DNA from: Microthrixaceae bacterium
Lineage (GTDB): Bacteria; Actinomycetota; Acidimicrobiia; Acidimicrobiales; Microtrichaceae
Reading direction: 5' to 3'
DNA length: 64,000 nucleotides
Assembly (NCBI GenBank): GCA_023958095.1
Contig: JAMLGJ010000003.1
Coordinates: 62,001 to 126,000 of the forward strand
Made by a program: the position numbers and the translations under genes
The notes under the pieces: model-generated
Databases searched by the model: none
Seen by the model: only the letters and a program-made list of their open reading frames with translations
What the model was told of the DNA's origin: nothing
Shown here: in pieces, positions 19,185 through 31,147 of the stretch
How the letters are laid out: each line of letters starts with the position of its first letter
Numbering within the stretch: position 1 is the stretch's first letter

Positions 19185-21170
19185 ATGTCCGCCAGCGAAC
19201 CCATGTTCGACCGACTCGAGCCGCTGCTGGCGCGCGTGCAACGACCGGCCCGCTACATCGGCTGCGAGGTCGGTGCGGTTCAGCCCGACTGGTCCAAGTG
19301 CGAGGGCCCCGACGGGGACCGCGTCGTGCGTTGGCTGCTCGCCTACCCGGACACCTACGAGATCGGCCAGCCCAACCAGGGCCTGCAGATCCTCTTCGAG
19401 ATACTCAACGAACGTTCCGACGCGCTCGCCGAGCGCACGTACGCGCCGTGGGTCGACCTGGAGGACGAGATGCGGTCGGCCGGCCTGCCGTTGTTCAGCA
19501 TCGACACCCACCGGGAGGCGTCCGCGTTCAACCTGCTCGCGTTCAACCTCTCGGCGGAGCTCACCTACACCAACCTGTTGAACATGGTCGACCTGGCAGG
19601 GGTTCCGGTGCGAAGCCGCGACCGCGGCCCGGAACACCCGCTGGTGATCGCGGGCGGGCACTGCACCTACAACCCCGAACCCCTCGCCGACTTCCTGGAT
19701 GCAGTGGTCCTCGGAGACGGCGAAGAGGTGGTGGGAGAGGTGACCGAGGTGGTCGGCGAGTGGCTCGCGGCGGGCTCCCGGGACCGCACCGAGTTGCTGC
19801 GGGCGCTGTGCGGGGTCGAGGGCGTGTACGTCCCGGCTGCATACGAGGTCACCTACGACGGCGACGGGGCCGACGCCCTGGTCGAGTCGGTCGAGGCCTG
19901 CTGGGAAACGGCGCCCATGCCCGTTCCGAAGCGAACCCTGCCGGACCTGGCCGAGTGGCCCTATCCGCAGAGCCAGATGGTCCCGCTCACCGAGGTCGTC
20001 CACGACCGCCTCAACGTGGAGGTGTTCCGGGGATGCACGCGGGGTTGTCGGTTCTGCCAGGCGGGGATGATCACCCGGCCGGTGCGCGAACGTCCCGCGG
20101 AGCAGGTGTCCGCGATGGTGCGCGAGGGGCTCGCCCGCACCGGGTACGACGAAGTCGCCCTCACGTCGCTGTCCAGTGCGGACTTCTCCGGCATCGCCGA
20201 GACCGTCGAGGAGATCGTGGAGTCCGACACCGAGGGCCGGATCTCGGTGTCGCTGCCATCGTTGAGGGTCGATGCGTTCGGGGTCGACATCGCCGCCCAG
20301 GTCCAGAAGGGAAGGCGTACCGGGCTCACCTTCGCCCCCGAGGCGGGTACCTGGCGGATGCGACAGGTGATCAACAAGCTGATCCGCGAAGAGGACCTCT
20401 ACGGTGCGGTGGACAGCGCCTACTCCCAGGGGTGGCGCCGGGTGAAGCTGTACTTCCTGACCGGGCTGCCGACCGAGACCGACGAGGACACCCTCGGTAT
20501 CGCCCGGATGGCGGAGAACTGCGTCACGATAGGCAAGCGACACATGCGCAACCCGTCGGTCACGGTCTCGGTCGGGGGATTCGTGCCGAAGCCGTTCACC
20601 CCGTTCCAGTGGTTCGGGCAGAACACCGAGGAGGAGCTGCACCGCAAGATCGGGCTGCTGCGCGACGCACTGCGGAGGAACCGCAACGTTGCATTCAAGT
20701 GGCACGACTCGCGTGCGAGCGTCGTCGAGGGCATGCTCAGCCGGGGCGACCGGCGCCTCGGGTCGGCGATCGAGTCGGCGTGGCGCAAGGGGGCGACCTT
20801 CCAGGAATGGTCCGAGTGCTTCTCGCTGGAGATGTGGCAGGAAGCACTCGCGGAGGAGGGTCTGCGACCCGAGCACTACGCCTACCGGCACCGCACCGAG
20901 GACGAGGTGCTTCCCTGGGAACACCTCGACGCGGGCCTGCACAAGGACTTCCTCTGGCAGGACTGGACCGATGCCCTCCAGGAGGTGGGACTCCCGGACT
21001 GCCGCTGGACGCCGTGCTACGACTGCGGGGCGTGCACGGGCTGGGGCGTCGAGCACGTGGTGGCCTCGGCAGTGCCGCCCGCCGGGGGCTCCCAGGGCAC
21101 CGGACAGGACCTCGACACCGGTGGCCTGCTGCCCGAGGTGGTGGCCGTGCCCGTGGAGGTCCGTACGTGA
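19185..21170 (+). CDS. B12-binding/radical SAM protein, TIGR03960 family
   Basis: A 661-residue protein. The N-terminal cobalamin-binding-like domain has LLAYPDTYEIGQPNQGLQIL. The radical SAM core holds the 4Fe-4S motif CTRGCRFC (near 283-290). Further on are PSLRVDAF and TFAPEAGTWRMR. A C-terminal Cys-rich patch has CYDCGACTGWG, which may hold a second cluster. The family is conserved next to the DUF2344 protein and RNase E/G; its reaction is not known. It overlaps the next gene by four bases. Confidence 0.92.
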   Translation: MSASEPMFDRLEPLLARVQRPARYIGCEVGAVQPDWSKCEGPDGDRVVRWLLAYPDTYEIGQPNQGLQILFEILNERSDALAERTYAPWVDLEDEMRSAGLPLFSIDTHREASAFNLLAFNLSAELTYTNLLNMVDLAGVPVRSRDRGPEHPLVIAGGHCTYNPEPLADFLDAVVLGDGEEVVGEVTEVVGEWLAAGSRDRTELLRALCGVEGVYVPAAYEVTYDGDGADALVESVEACWETAPMPVPKRTLPDLAEWPYPQSQMVPLTEVVHDRLNVEVFRGCTRGCRFCQAGMITRPVRERPAEQVSAMVREGLARTGYDEVALTSLSSADFSGIAETVEEIVESDTEGRISVSLPSLRVDAFGVDIAAQVQKGRRTGLTFAPEAGTWRMRQVINKLIREEDLYGAVDSAYSQGWRRVKLYFLTGLPTETDEDTLGIARMAENCVTIGKRHMRNPSVTVSVGGFVPKPFTPFQWFGQNTEEELHRKIGLLRDALRRNRNVAFKWHDSRASVVEGMLSRGDRRLGSAIESAWRKGATFQEWSECFSLEMWQEALAEEGLRPEHYAYRHRTEDEVLPWEHLDAGLHKDFLWQDWTDALQEVGLPDCRWTPCYDCGACTGWGVEHVVASAVPPAGGSQGTGQDLDTGGLLPEVVAVPVEVRT

Positions 21171-21889
21171 GGGTCCGGATCCGCTACGGAGTCGAGGGCA
21201 AGGTGCGCTTCCTGTCCCACCGCGACGTGGCGCGGGTCATGGAGCGGGCGATCCGCCGCGCGGCGGTGCCGGTCGCCTACACCGAGGGGTTCTCACCGAG
21301 ACCCAAGGTCCAGTACGGGTTGGCCCTGTCCACGGGATATGAGTCCGATGGCGAGTACATCGACATCTACCTCGACCCCGAAAGGCAGGGGGTCCGTGAC
21401 CCCCGCGAGATCGCGCTGGCGCTGACGGTGTGCCTGCCGGCAGGTCTCGAGGTGCTCGCGGCGGCCGAGGTGCCACGGCAGGCCACGAGCCTGCAGGATT
21501 CCGTGGAGTCCACGCAGTGGCGCGTGCTCCTCGATGTCACAGGGGGAGGGGCGATGGGAGGACTGGCGCAGCAGGTGGATGAACTGCTCGCCTCCGAGAG
21601 CTATGAGATCGACATCATCCGCAAGGGCAAGCCGGTGAGCGAGGACCTGCGACCCCTGGTACATGCACTCCGGGTCACGGCACCCTCCGGTGGCGGCCCG
21701 GCCGTGCTGGAGGCCGAACTCGGCACCAAGCCTCGCAGTATCCGACCCTCCGAACTCCTCGGGGCGCTCGGAGTGTCCGAACCGCGCCTGGTGCGGCGGA
21801 CACACCAATGGACACGACGTGATGGGGACCGCCGCGAGCCGTTGGCGCTCGGCGACCTGTCACCACGCGCAGAGGCATGCGCGTCATGA
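21167..21889 (+). CDS. TIGR03936 / DUF2344 radical SAM-linked protein
   Basis: A 240-residue protein opening MRVRIRYGVEGKVRFLSHRD, then YTEGFSPRPKVQYGLALSTG, the family signature. It is thought to work with the radical SAM protein upstream; elsewhere the two are sometimes fused. GTG 21167 overlaps the upstream TGA. The C-terminal half carries an EAELGTKPRSIRPSELLGAL motif. Function unknown; the link with RNase E/G and ribosomal protein genes suggests an RNA or ribosome role (inference). Confidence 0.9.
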   Translation: MRVRIRYGVEGKVRFLSHRDVARVMERAIRRAAVPVAYTEGFSPRPKVQYGLALSTGYESDGEYIDIYLDPERQGVRDPREIALALTVCLPAGLEVLAAAEVPRQATSLQDSVESTQWRVLLDVTGGGAMGGLAQQVDELLASESYEIDIIRKGKPVSEDLRPLVHALRVTAPSGGGPAVLEAELGTKPRSIRPSELLGALGVSEPRLVRRTHQWTRRDGDRREPLALGDLSPRAEACAS

Positions 21890-21901
21890 GAGGACCAACA
21901 G

Positions 21902-23587
21902 ATGACCAACAGCGAGCCGACCAAGGACCGCCCGGTTCCACCCGGCGCTCCTTCGAAACCGAAGATCGGCGACAGCATCAAGCCCCCGCCTGGGGACACC
22001 GCGAACACTGAACAACCGAAGACCCCCAGGTCCGACCAGGCCCCTCGCAACCGGCGTCGCCGCCGCAAGGGCAAGGGCGGTTCCCAGCAGGGCGGTTCCC
22101 AACAGGGTGGTACCCAACAGGGTGGTTCCCAGCAGGGTGGGGAGCGTTCCCAGAACAAGAACAAGGCGGGCTCCAAGGGCGGAGGCCGCAACCGGCGCCG
22201 CCGCAAGGGGCCCAAGCCCGTCGAGGTGAACGTCGCCGACCTGCCGGCGGTCGAACTGGACGAGGAACAGCTTGCCAAGCGCCGTGGGGCACACCGCGAC
22301 GGCAAGGCACTGGGGCGCTACCAGATGATGGTCCACGTGGCCGGCGACGCGACACACATCGCGGTGCTCGAGGGCCGTTCCCTGGTGGAGCACTACGTGG
22401 CACGGCCGAGCGACGACGTCTACCAGATCCACGGCAACATCTACGTGGGTCGCGTCGAGAACGTGCTCCCGGGGATGGAGGCTGCGTTCGTGGACATCGC
22501 CACGCCCAAGAACGCCGTGTTGTACCGGTCGGACATCACCTGGGACCCCGAGGAACACGAGGGCCTGGCCAAGGGTGAACAACCCCGTATCGAGGACGTA
22601 CTCGCCGACAAGCAGATGGTCCTCTGCCAGGTCACCAAGAACCCGATCGCCCACAAGGGAGCGCGCCTCACCCAGGAGGTGTCGATCCCCGGCCGCTTCG
22701 TGGTGTTCGTCCCCAACTCCAACACCGTTGGCATCTCCAAGCGGCTACCGGACCAGGAGCGCAAGCGCCTCCGCAAGATCATCGACAAGGCCCGCCCCGA
22801 GGGCCACGGCCTGATCGTGCGCACCGCGGCCGAGGGGATCACGGCCGAGGAGATCCAGCGCGACATCCGCCAGCTGGCCATCCAGTGGAACGAGATCGCG
22901 CAGCTCGCCCAGGGCCAGAACTCGCCGAGGCTCATCTACAGGGAGCCGAACATGGCGGTGCGCATGATCCGCGAGGAGTTCAACGCCGACTTCCGCAGTG
23001 TCATGATCGACGATGCCGACCTCCATGCGGAGATCCGCTCCTACGCGGAGTCGGTGGCGCCCGCCCTGGCGGAGCGGATCACCTACTACGACGCGGACAA
23101 GGACCCGCTGCCGATGTTCGAGCGCTACCACGTGGCCGAGCAGGTGGCCAAGGCGCTCGACCGCAAGGTGTGGCTGCCCTCGGGTGGATCGCTGATCATC
23201 GAGTCGACCGAGGCGCTCACGGTGATCGACGTGAACACGGGCAAGAACGTCGGCTCCTCGAGCCTCGAGGAGACCGTGCTCGACAACAACCTCGAGGCCG
23301 CCGAGGAGATCGCACACCAGCTGCGCCTGCGCGACATCGGCGGGATCATCGTGATCGACTTCGTCGACATGGAGAAGAAGGCGAACCGCGACCAGGTGGT
23401 CAAGAGGCTCAAGGACGCACTCGCGCGCGACAAGACCCGCACCCAGGTGTTCCCGATCTCCGAGCTCGGCCTCGTGGAGATGACCCGCAAGCGGATAGGG
23501 GAGGGCCTCGTGGAGTCCGTCGCCGACAGGTGTGACACATGTGACGGTCGGGGCCTGAATGTGCCCGAGGACCTCCTGCGCGGGTAG
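21902..23587 (+). CDS. rne: Ribonuclease E/G family endoribonuclease
   Basis: A 561-residue protein. The N-terminal 100 residues are disordered, basic and Gln/Gly-rich, including four GSQQG-type repeats. An S1 RNA-binding domain follows (GNIYVGRVENVLPGMEAAFVDI). The catalytic DNase I-like domain has two metal-binding Asp in LTVIDVNTGKNVG and IIVIDFVDM. The zinc-link is CDTC near the C-terminus, where the protein stops. It lacks the long C-terminal scaffold of enterobacterial RNase E. It processes rRNA and mRNA. The stop TAG also forms the -10 box of rplU. Confidence 0.93.
   Translation: MTNSEPTKDRPVPPGAPSKPKIGDSIKPPPGDTANTEQPKTPRSDQAPRNRRRRRKGKGGSQQGGSQQGGTQQGGSQQGGERSQNKNKAGSKGGGRNRRRRKGPKPVEVNVADLPAVELDEEQLAKRRGAHRDGKALGRYQMMVHVAGDATHIAVLEGRSLVEHYVARPSDDVYQIHGNIYVGRVENVLPGMEAAFVDIATPKNAVLYRSDITWDPEEHEGLAKGEQPRIEDVLADKQMVLCQVTKNPIAHKGARLTQEVSIPGRFVVFVPNSNTVGISKRLPDQERKRLRKIIDKARPEGHGLIVRTAAEGITAEEIQRDIRQLAIQWNEIAQLAQGQNSPRLIYREPNMAVRMIREEFNADFRSVMIDDADLHAEIRSYAESVAPALAERITYYDADKDPLPMFERYHVAEQVAKALDRKVWLPSGGSLIIESTEALTVIDVNTGKNVGSSSLEETVLDNNLEAAEEIAHQLRLRDIGGIIVIDFVDMEKKANRDQVVKRLKDALARDKTRTQVFPISELGLVEMTRKRIGEGLVESVADRCDTCDGRGLNVPEDLLRG
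22079..22138 (+). repeat. 15-bp tandem repeat in rne, four copies
   Basis: Units at 22079, 22094, 22109 and 22124 encode G-S/T-Q-Q-G. They differ at two or three positions. They extend the disordered N-terminus of the RNase. Confidence 0.88.
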
Positions 23588-23590
23588 CAT
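23585..23590 (+). promoter_or_regulatory. -10-like box (TAGCAT) before rplU
   Basis: The TAG is the rne stop codon. The box ends 10 bases before ATG 23601. This gives rplU-rpmA a promoter of their own inside the cluster. Confidence 0.5.
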
Positions 23591-23600
23591 TGCTGTTCCT

Positions 23601-23906
23601 ATGTATGCAGTCGTACGCACCGGCGGAAAGCAGTATCGGGTTGAGCAGGGCCAGCGCCTGCGTGTCGAGCGCGTCGCCGCGCCCGACTCCGAGGTGGAGC
23701 TCACACCGGTGATGCTCGTCGACGGCGACACCGTGATCGCGGGACCCGAAGCCTCCTCGGCGAAGGTGTCCGCCAGGGTCGTCGACGAGGGTCGTGGTTC
23801 CAAGGTGCGCGGCTTCACCTACAAGAACAAGTCCAACCAGCGCCGTCGGTGGGGACACCGCCAGGCGTACTCCACGATCGAGATCACCGGCATCTCGGCC
23901 GGTTGA
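23601..23906 (+). CDS. rplU: 50S ribosomal protein L21
   Basis: A 101-residue protein with the L21 signature YAVVRTGGKQYRVEQGQ and the C-terminal KNKSNQRRRWGHRQAYSTIEI. The ATG at 23601 gives the exact family start. It is in the standard rplU-rpmA-obg context. Confidence 0.97.
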   Translation: MYAVVRTGGKQYRVEQGQRLRVERVAAPDSEVELTPVMLVDGDTVIAGPEASSAKVSARVVDEGRGSKVRGFTYKNKSNQRRRWGHRQAYSTIEITGISAG

Positions 23907-23918
23907 CGCGAGGTAGTC

Positions 23919-24173
23919 ATGTCGAAGACCAAGGGCGGCGGCTCAACACGCAACGGGCGCGACTCGCAGTCCAAGCGACTCGGTGTCAAGGTCTATGACG
24001 GCGGTCAGGTGAGCGCCGGCACCATCCTGGTGCGCCAGCGCGGCACGCGGATCCATCCCGGGGCCAATGTCGGCAAGGGCGGCGACGACACCCTGTTCGC
24101 GCTCTCCGACGGCGTCGTGCGCTACGGCTCCCGACGCAACCGCAAGACCGTCACCGTCGAAACCGGTTCCTGA
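23919..24173 (+). CDS. rpmA: 50S ribosomal protein L27
   Basis: An 84-residue protein: [20 protein letters not shown], then VLVRQRGT-like [14 protein letters not shown]. The N-terminus MSKTKGGG has no long cleavable leader. It sits 12 bases after rplU with a GAGG-type ribosome site. Confidence 0.97.
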   Translation: MSKTKGGGSTRNGRDSQSKRLGVKVYDGGQVSAGTILVRQRGTRIHPGANVGKGGDDTLFALSDGVVRYGSRRNRKTVTVETGS

Positions 24174-24179
24174 ACCTGC

Positions 24180-27796
<3,617 letters not shown>

Positions 27797-27807
<11 letters not shown>

Positions 27808-27830
27808 ACAGCGATCCTGGCCTGATCAGC
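27797..27830. repeat. 18-bp-period tandem duplication over the proB stop codon
   Basis: The 16-base copies 27797-27812 and 27815-27830 differ at one base. Each holds TGA in the proB frame (27805-27807 and 27823-27825). The second copy also forms the pspA stop region on the other strand. Confidence 0.85.
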
Positions 27831-28605
27831 CTCCGGCGGCCGCAGTGCCCGAATCCGAGCCCTCCGACCCTGCTGCGCCCGGCTCGGTGATGCCCAGCTT
27901 GGAACGGATCTCCGACAGGCGGGCCTGGGCCTCGGTGTGCATCGAGGCCTGCTCCACCTCGAGCATCTTGGACTCGACCGACATGTCCTGGAGCTCCGAG
28001 GCCCCCATGGCCTTCGCGTAGCGGGACTCGATCTTCTCCTGCACCTCCGCGAGCGTGGGCACGTCCTGGCCCACCTCCTCGGTGAGGCTCGACATGGCGG
28101 TGTTCATCTGCTCGGCCATCTTCGCCTGGTCCAGCTGGCTCAGCAGCCGCTGCTTCTCGGCGAGCTTCTGCTGCAGCAGGCGTGAGTTCTGCTGCACCGC
28201 ACCCTTGGCCTTCTCGGCGGCATCGGTGGCCTGGAGGCTCATCGACTTCATGGTCTCCACCTCACGCTCCTTGGCGATGAGCTGGTTGGCGAAGGCCTCG
28301 GCGGCATCGGTGAACTCTGCGGCCTTCTTGGCGTCCCCGGCCTTGGTGGCCTCCTCCGCCATGAGCACTGCCTGGGAGGCGTTCCGGTTGAGCTTCTCGA
28401 GCTCCTCCAGCGCCGCGCTCAGGCGCATCTCGGCCTGCTTCTGGTTCGCGATCACGTTCGCGGCCTGCTCCTTGAGCCGGCGGTGCTGTTCCTGTGCCTC
28501 GGTGATGGCCTGTTCGAGCTGGACCTTCGGGTCAGCCTTCTCGTTGAACACGGACGACACCTTGGCGCCCATGTACTTCCACCACTTCTTGAGCGACTTC
28601 CACAT
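27826..28605 (-). CDS. pspA: PspA/IM30 family membrane-remodelling protein
   Basis: About 259 residues, almost entirely helical. The opening MWKSLKKWWKYMGAKVSSVF is a basic amphipathic helix. Long coiled coils follow with the PspA pattern (NEKADPKVQLEQAI, LNRNASQAVLMAEEATKAGD, SQLDQAKMAEQMN). A Gly/Ser-rich tail ends the protein. ESCRT-III-like PspA proteins bind stressed membranes and stop proton leakage. ATG 28605 was chosen because GGGAGG lies just upstream. It is the last gene of the six-gene minus-strand operon, 27 bases after murJ. Confidence 0.88.
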   Translation of the reverse strand: MWKSLKKWWKYMGAKVSSVFNEKADPKVQLEQAITEAQEQHRRLKEQAANVIANQKQAEMRLSAALEELEKLNRNASQAVLMAEEATKAGDAKKAAEFTDAAEAFANQLIAKEREVETMKSMSLQATDAAEKAKGAVQQNSRLLQQKLAEKQRLLSQLDQAKMAEQMNTAMSSLTEEVGQDVPTLAEVQEKIESRYAKAMGASELQDMSVESKMLEVEQASMHTEAQARLSEIRSKLGITEPGAAGSEGSDSGTAAAGG

Positions 28606-28632
28606 GTTGCCTCCCTGGGAGTCCAACCGAGG

Positions 28633-30366
28633 CTAGCTGCCGCTCCGGCCACTCCGGCGCCGCAGACCGGCGACGAGCGTCTGGATGGTGTCGTCGAAAC
28701 CGTGGGGCCGCAGCACCCAGGTGCCCGCTGCGAACACCGGTACCGCGACCGCCAGGGTGACCAGGATCTGCAACAGCGGCCCGACCCCCACCACGTGGCG
28801 GAGCCACAGGGTGACCGTGGCCGATGCGGCGACAACCAGCAGGGACACCAGAACTCCCCGTCCGAACACTGCGAGGCCCCGGAGGGTGAGGGTGCGGTGC
28901 ACGTGCCGGTTGAGCACCAGGACCGCTCCGATGGCGGCCACCACGTACGCCGCGGAGTAGGCGAGGGACAGCCCCGGCTCGTCGAACAGGGCGACGAACG
29001 GCACGACGAGCGCCACGTTCAGCGTGTTCTCGAACAGGTTCAACCAGAACGGAGTGCGTGTGTTGCGCCGCGCGTGGAATGCCCGCACGCAGTAGAGGAA
29101 CGTCGCGAAGAACGGCAGGCCGATGCTGAAACCCGCGAGCATCCGTGCCGTGAGACGGGTGTCCTCGGCGGTGAACGAGCCCCGCTGCAACAACAGTTCG
29201 ACCAGGGGTTCGCCGAGGAACAGGTAGGCGCCCGCCGCGGGGAGCAGGAACGTCAACAGAACGGCCAGGCCCTCGATGAACTTCTCCCGGAAGGCGATGA
29301 CATCGTGCGCCCGGGCCGCTTCGGAGAGGTCGGGAAGGATCGCGGTCATGATCGAGACCGCGATCAGGCCGTAGGGCAGCTGGAAGAAGATGAACGCGTA
29401 CTGGTAGGCAGAGACCGCCCCCTCGCCCGATCCCCGCGCGAGGGTGAGGATCACCAGCAGCGCGACCTGGTTGGCCGCGGCGAACCCGACGGTCCATCCC
29501 GAGAGCCGCAGGACCTTGCGCACTGCCGGGTGGCGCGGTTGGAACCTCCAGCGCAGGTCGATTCCCGCGCGACGGATGGACGGCAGCAGCGCTGCTGCCA
29601 TGGAGGCCACACCGGCGGTGGTGCCGAGGCCGAGCAGGTAGACCGTGAGCGTGGAGTCGTCGCCCGTGTGTCCGTTGGAGACCAGCCACCACACCGCCAG
29701 CCCCGCCACGGTGGTTACCAGGTTGGTGAGAACCGGAGCGAAGGCCGGGGCCGCGAAGTGGCGCCTCGCGTGCAGCAGGGCGGTGGCCAGCGTGGTGACG
29801 CCGTAGAAGAGGATCTGCGGCAGCAGCAGGGCCAGCAGGTCGTCTCCCAGCCTCAGCTGCTGCTCCCGTTCCGCTCCCTCCAACGGCAGGGCGAAGAGTT
29901 GGTTGATGAGCGGGGAGGCGAGCACCGCCAGCACGGTCAGCGCCGTGATCGCGACGAAACCGACGGTCACGATCACCGACACCGGGTCGTCCCCCTCCTC
30001 ACCCACCTCCAGCACCGGACGGCGCAGCTTGCGTCCGCCCTCCGCCGAGCTGGTGTGGATGAACATCGGCACCAGCGTCGAGGAGAGCACGCCCCCCAGG
30101 ACGAGCTCGTAGAGGATGTTCGGGGTCGTGTTCGCGAGGTTGTAGGTGTCGGCGACCTGGGTCAGTCCCAGCGCAGCTGTCAGGGCACTCACCCGGAGCA
30201 GTCCCGATGCGCGGGACAGCGCGGTTCCCACCGCGGGTGCAGCACTCGCCCTGAGCAGGCTCCGTGGCTGGTCGACGACCCCCTCTCCGGCCACTCCGTC
30301 CGGCGCGACCCCCTCGGCGGCGAGCGGGTCGGCGGTCGTGCCCCCGGTCTCCCCGTCGGTGCTCAA
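28633..30366 (-). CDS. murJ: Lipid II flippase MurJ (MviN family)
   Basis: A 577-residue MOP-superfamily transporter with about 14 membrane helices and a 35-residue hydrophilic N-terminus. Family features are SRASGLLRVSALTAALGLTQ, ADTYNLANTTPNILYELVLGG and the central DLSEAARAHD region. It flips lipid II to the outer leaflet. It has no C-terminal pseudokinase as in mycobacterial MurJ. The GTG overlaps the upstream gene by four bases. Its place between surface stress-type genes and pspA is unusual. Confidence 0.93.
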   Translation of the reverse strand: MSTDGETGGTTADPLAAEGVAPDGVAGEGVVDQPRSLLRASAAPAVGTALSRASGLLRVSALTAALGLTQVADTYNLANTTPNILYELVLGGVLSSTLVPMFIHTSSAEGGRKLRRPVLEVGEEGDDPVSVIVTVGFVAITALTVLAVLASPLINQLFALPLEGAEREQQLRLGDDLLALLLPQILFYGVTTLATALLHARRHFAAPAFAPVLTNLVTTVAGLAVWWLVSNGHTGDDSTLTVYLLGLGTTAGVASMAAALLPSIRRAGIDLRWRFQPRHPAVRKVLRLSGWTVGFAAANQVALLVILTLARGSGEGAVSAYQYAFIFFQLPYGLIAVSIMTAILPDLSEAARAHDVIAFREKFIEGLAVLLTFLLPAAGAYLFLGEPLVELLLQRGSFTAEDTRLTARMLAGFSIGLPFFATFLYCVRAFHARRNTRTPFWLNLFENTLNVALVVPFVALFDEPGLSLAYSAAYVVAAIGAVLVLNRHVHRTLTLRGLAVFGRGVLVSLLVVAASATVTLWLRHVVGVGPLLQILVTLAVAVPVFAAGTWVLRPHGFDDTIQTLVAGLRRRSGRSGS

Positions 30367-31130
30367 CTCGCCCCGCCCATCGTGGTGGGGCCACCCGGGG
30401 CGGCCGGCCGGTCATCGGTCTCCTCGATCGCCAGCCGGAGGGCCTCGAGGTCTCCAACGATGCGTCCCACATCGGAGTCCAGCTCGCCGAGGGCCTGCTC
30501 GTCGGCCTGTGACACAGCGAGCTCGACCGCCCTGGCGACCACTTCGTCAGTGCGCGCGTCCAACAGGACGAGCCGGTCGTAGGTGTCCTGGATGGTCGCG
30601 TCGAGGCGGGCCGCGGAGGCGAGCTGGGCCTCCATCGCTGCGATCGTCTCGGCCTTGGTGGCACCCTCGGGACGGTTGCGGGCGTAGTGGAGCTCGCTCG
30701 ATATCCGTGTCGTGTCGATCTGCTTGCGGCCCCGAGAGAGCAGGTTGCCGGCCTTCGCAATTCGCCAGGCCTCCGCGACCGCGGTGTCCAGTCGCTTCGC
30801 CACGCCGCCGAGGCGGTCCCTGAGCGGACCCTCCGCGACACCGCGGGTCGCCTCGTCGAAGTCGCGCCTGGAGTCCTGCACCTGTTCCACCGCACCCCGC
30901 CAGGGCTGGTCCAGGCTGCGCGGTGCGATGGCCGTGTCGCGTCCGCCACGCGCCCGTGGCACCGCGGCGAGCACCCTCGCCGCCCAGGCGGCCAGGCCGA
31001 GCAGGATCGACCAGGGGCCCATCCCGGCCAGGACACCCACCGACACGCCCGCCCCGGTGGCGACGATCGCAGAAGGGGAGGTGATCGCCCGTGCCACCCC
31101 CGGGGTGAGGAACCTGTCCCTGAATGACAT
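30363..31130 (-). CDS. Membrane-anchored coiled-coil protein of unknown function
   Basis: A 255-residue protein. MSFRDRFLTPGVARAI is followed by one or two hydrophobic segments (about 20-58). A helical, charged cytoplasmic region follows with heptad-like patterns (LGGVAKRLDTAVAEAWRIAK, AAMEAQLASAARLDATIQD). I recognise no named domain. Its gene starts 17 bases after the VWA gene and overlaps murJ by four bases, so it is part of the operon. It may couple the surface module to a membrane partner (inference). Confidence 0.8.
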   Translation of the reverse strand: MSFRDRFLTPGVARAITSPSAIVATGAGVSVGVLAGMGPWSILLGLAAWAARVLAAVPRARGGRDTAIAPRSLDQPWRGAVEQVQDSRRDFDEATRGVAEGPLRDRLGGVAKRLDTAVAEAWRIAKAGNLLSRGRKQIDTTRISSELHYARNRPEGATKAETIAAMEAQLASAARLDATIQDTYDRLVLLDARTDEVVARAVELAVSQADEQALGELDSDVGRIVGDLEALRLAIEETDDRPAAPGGPTTMGGAS

Positions 31131-31147
31131 CGCGGGACTCCAGCGCC

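Noticed and set aside
28483-30582. A 699-codon plus-strand open frame opposite murJ
   Set aside because: murJ is unmistakable; the opposite frame is composed of charged low-complexity sequence.
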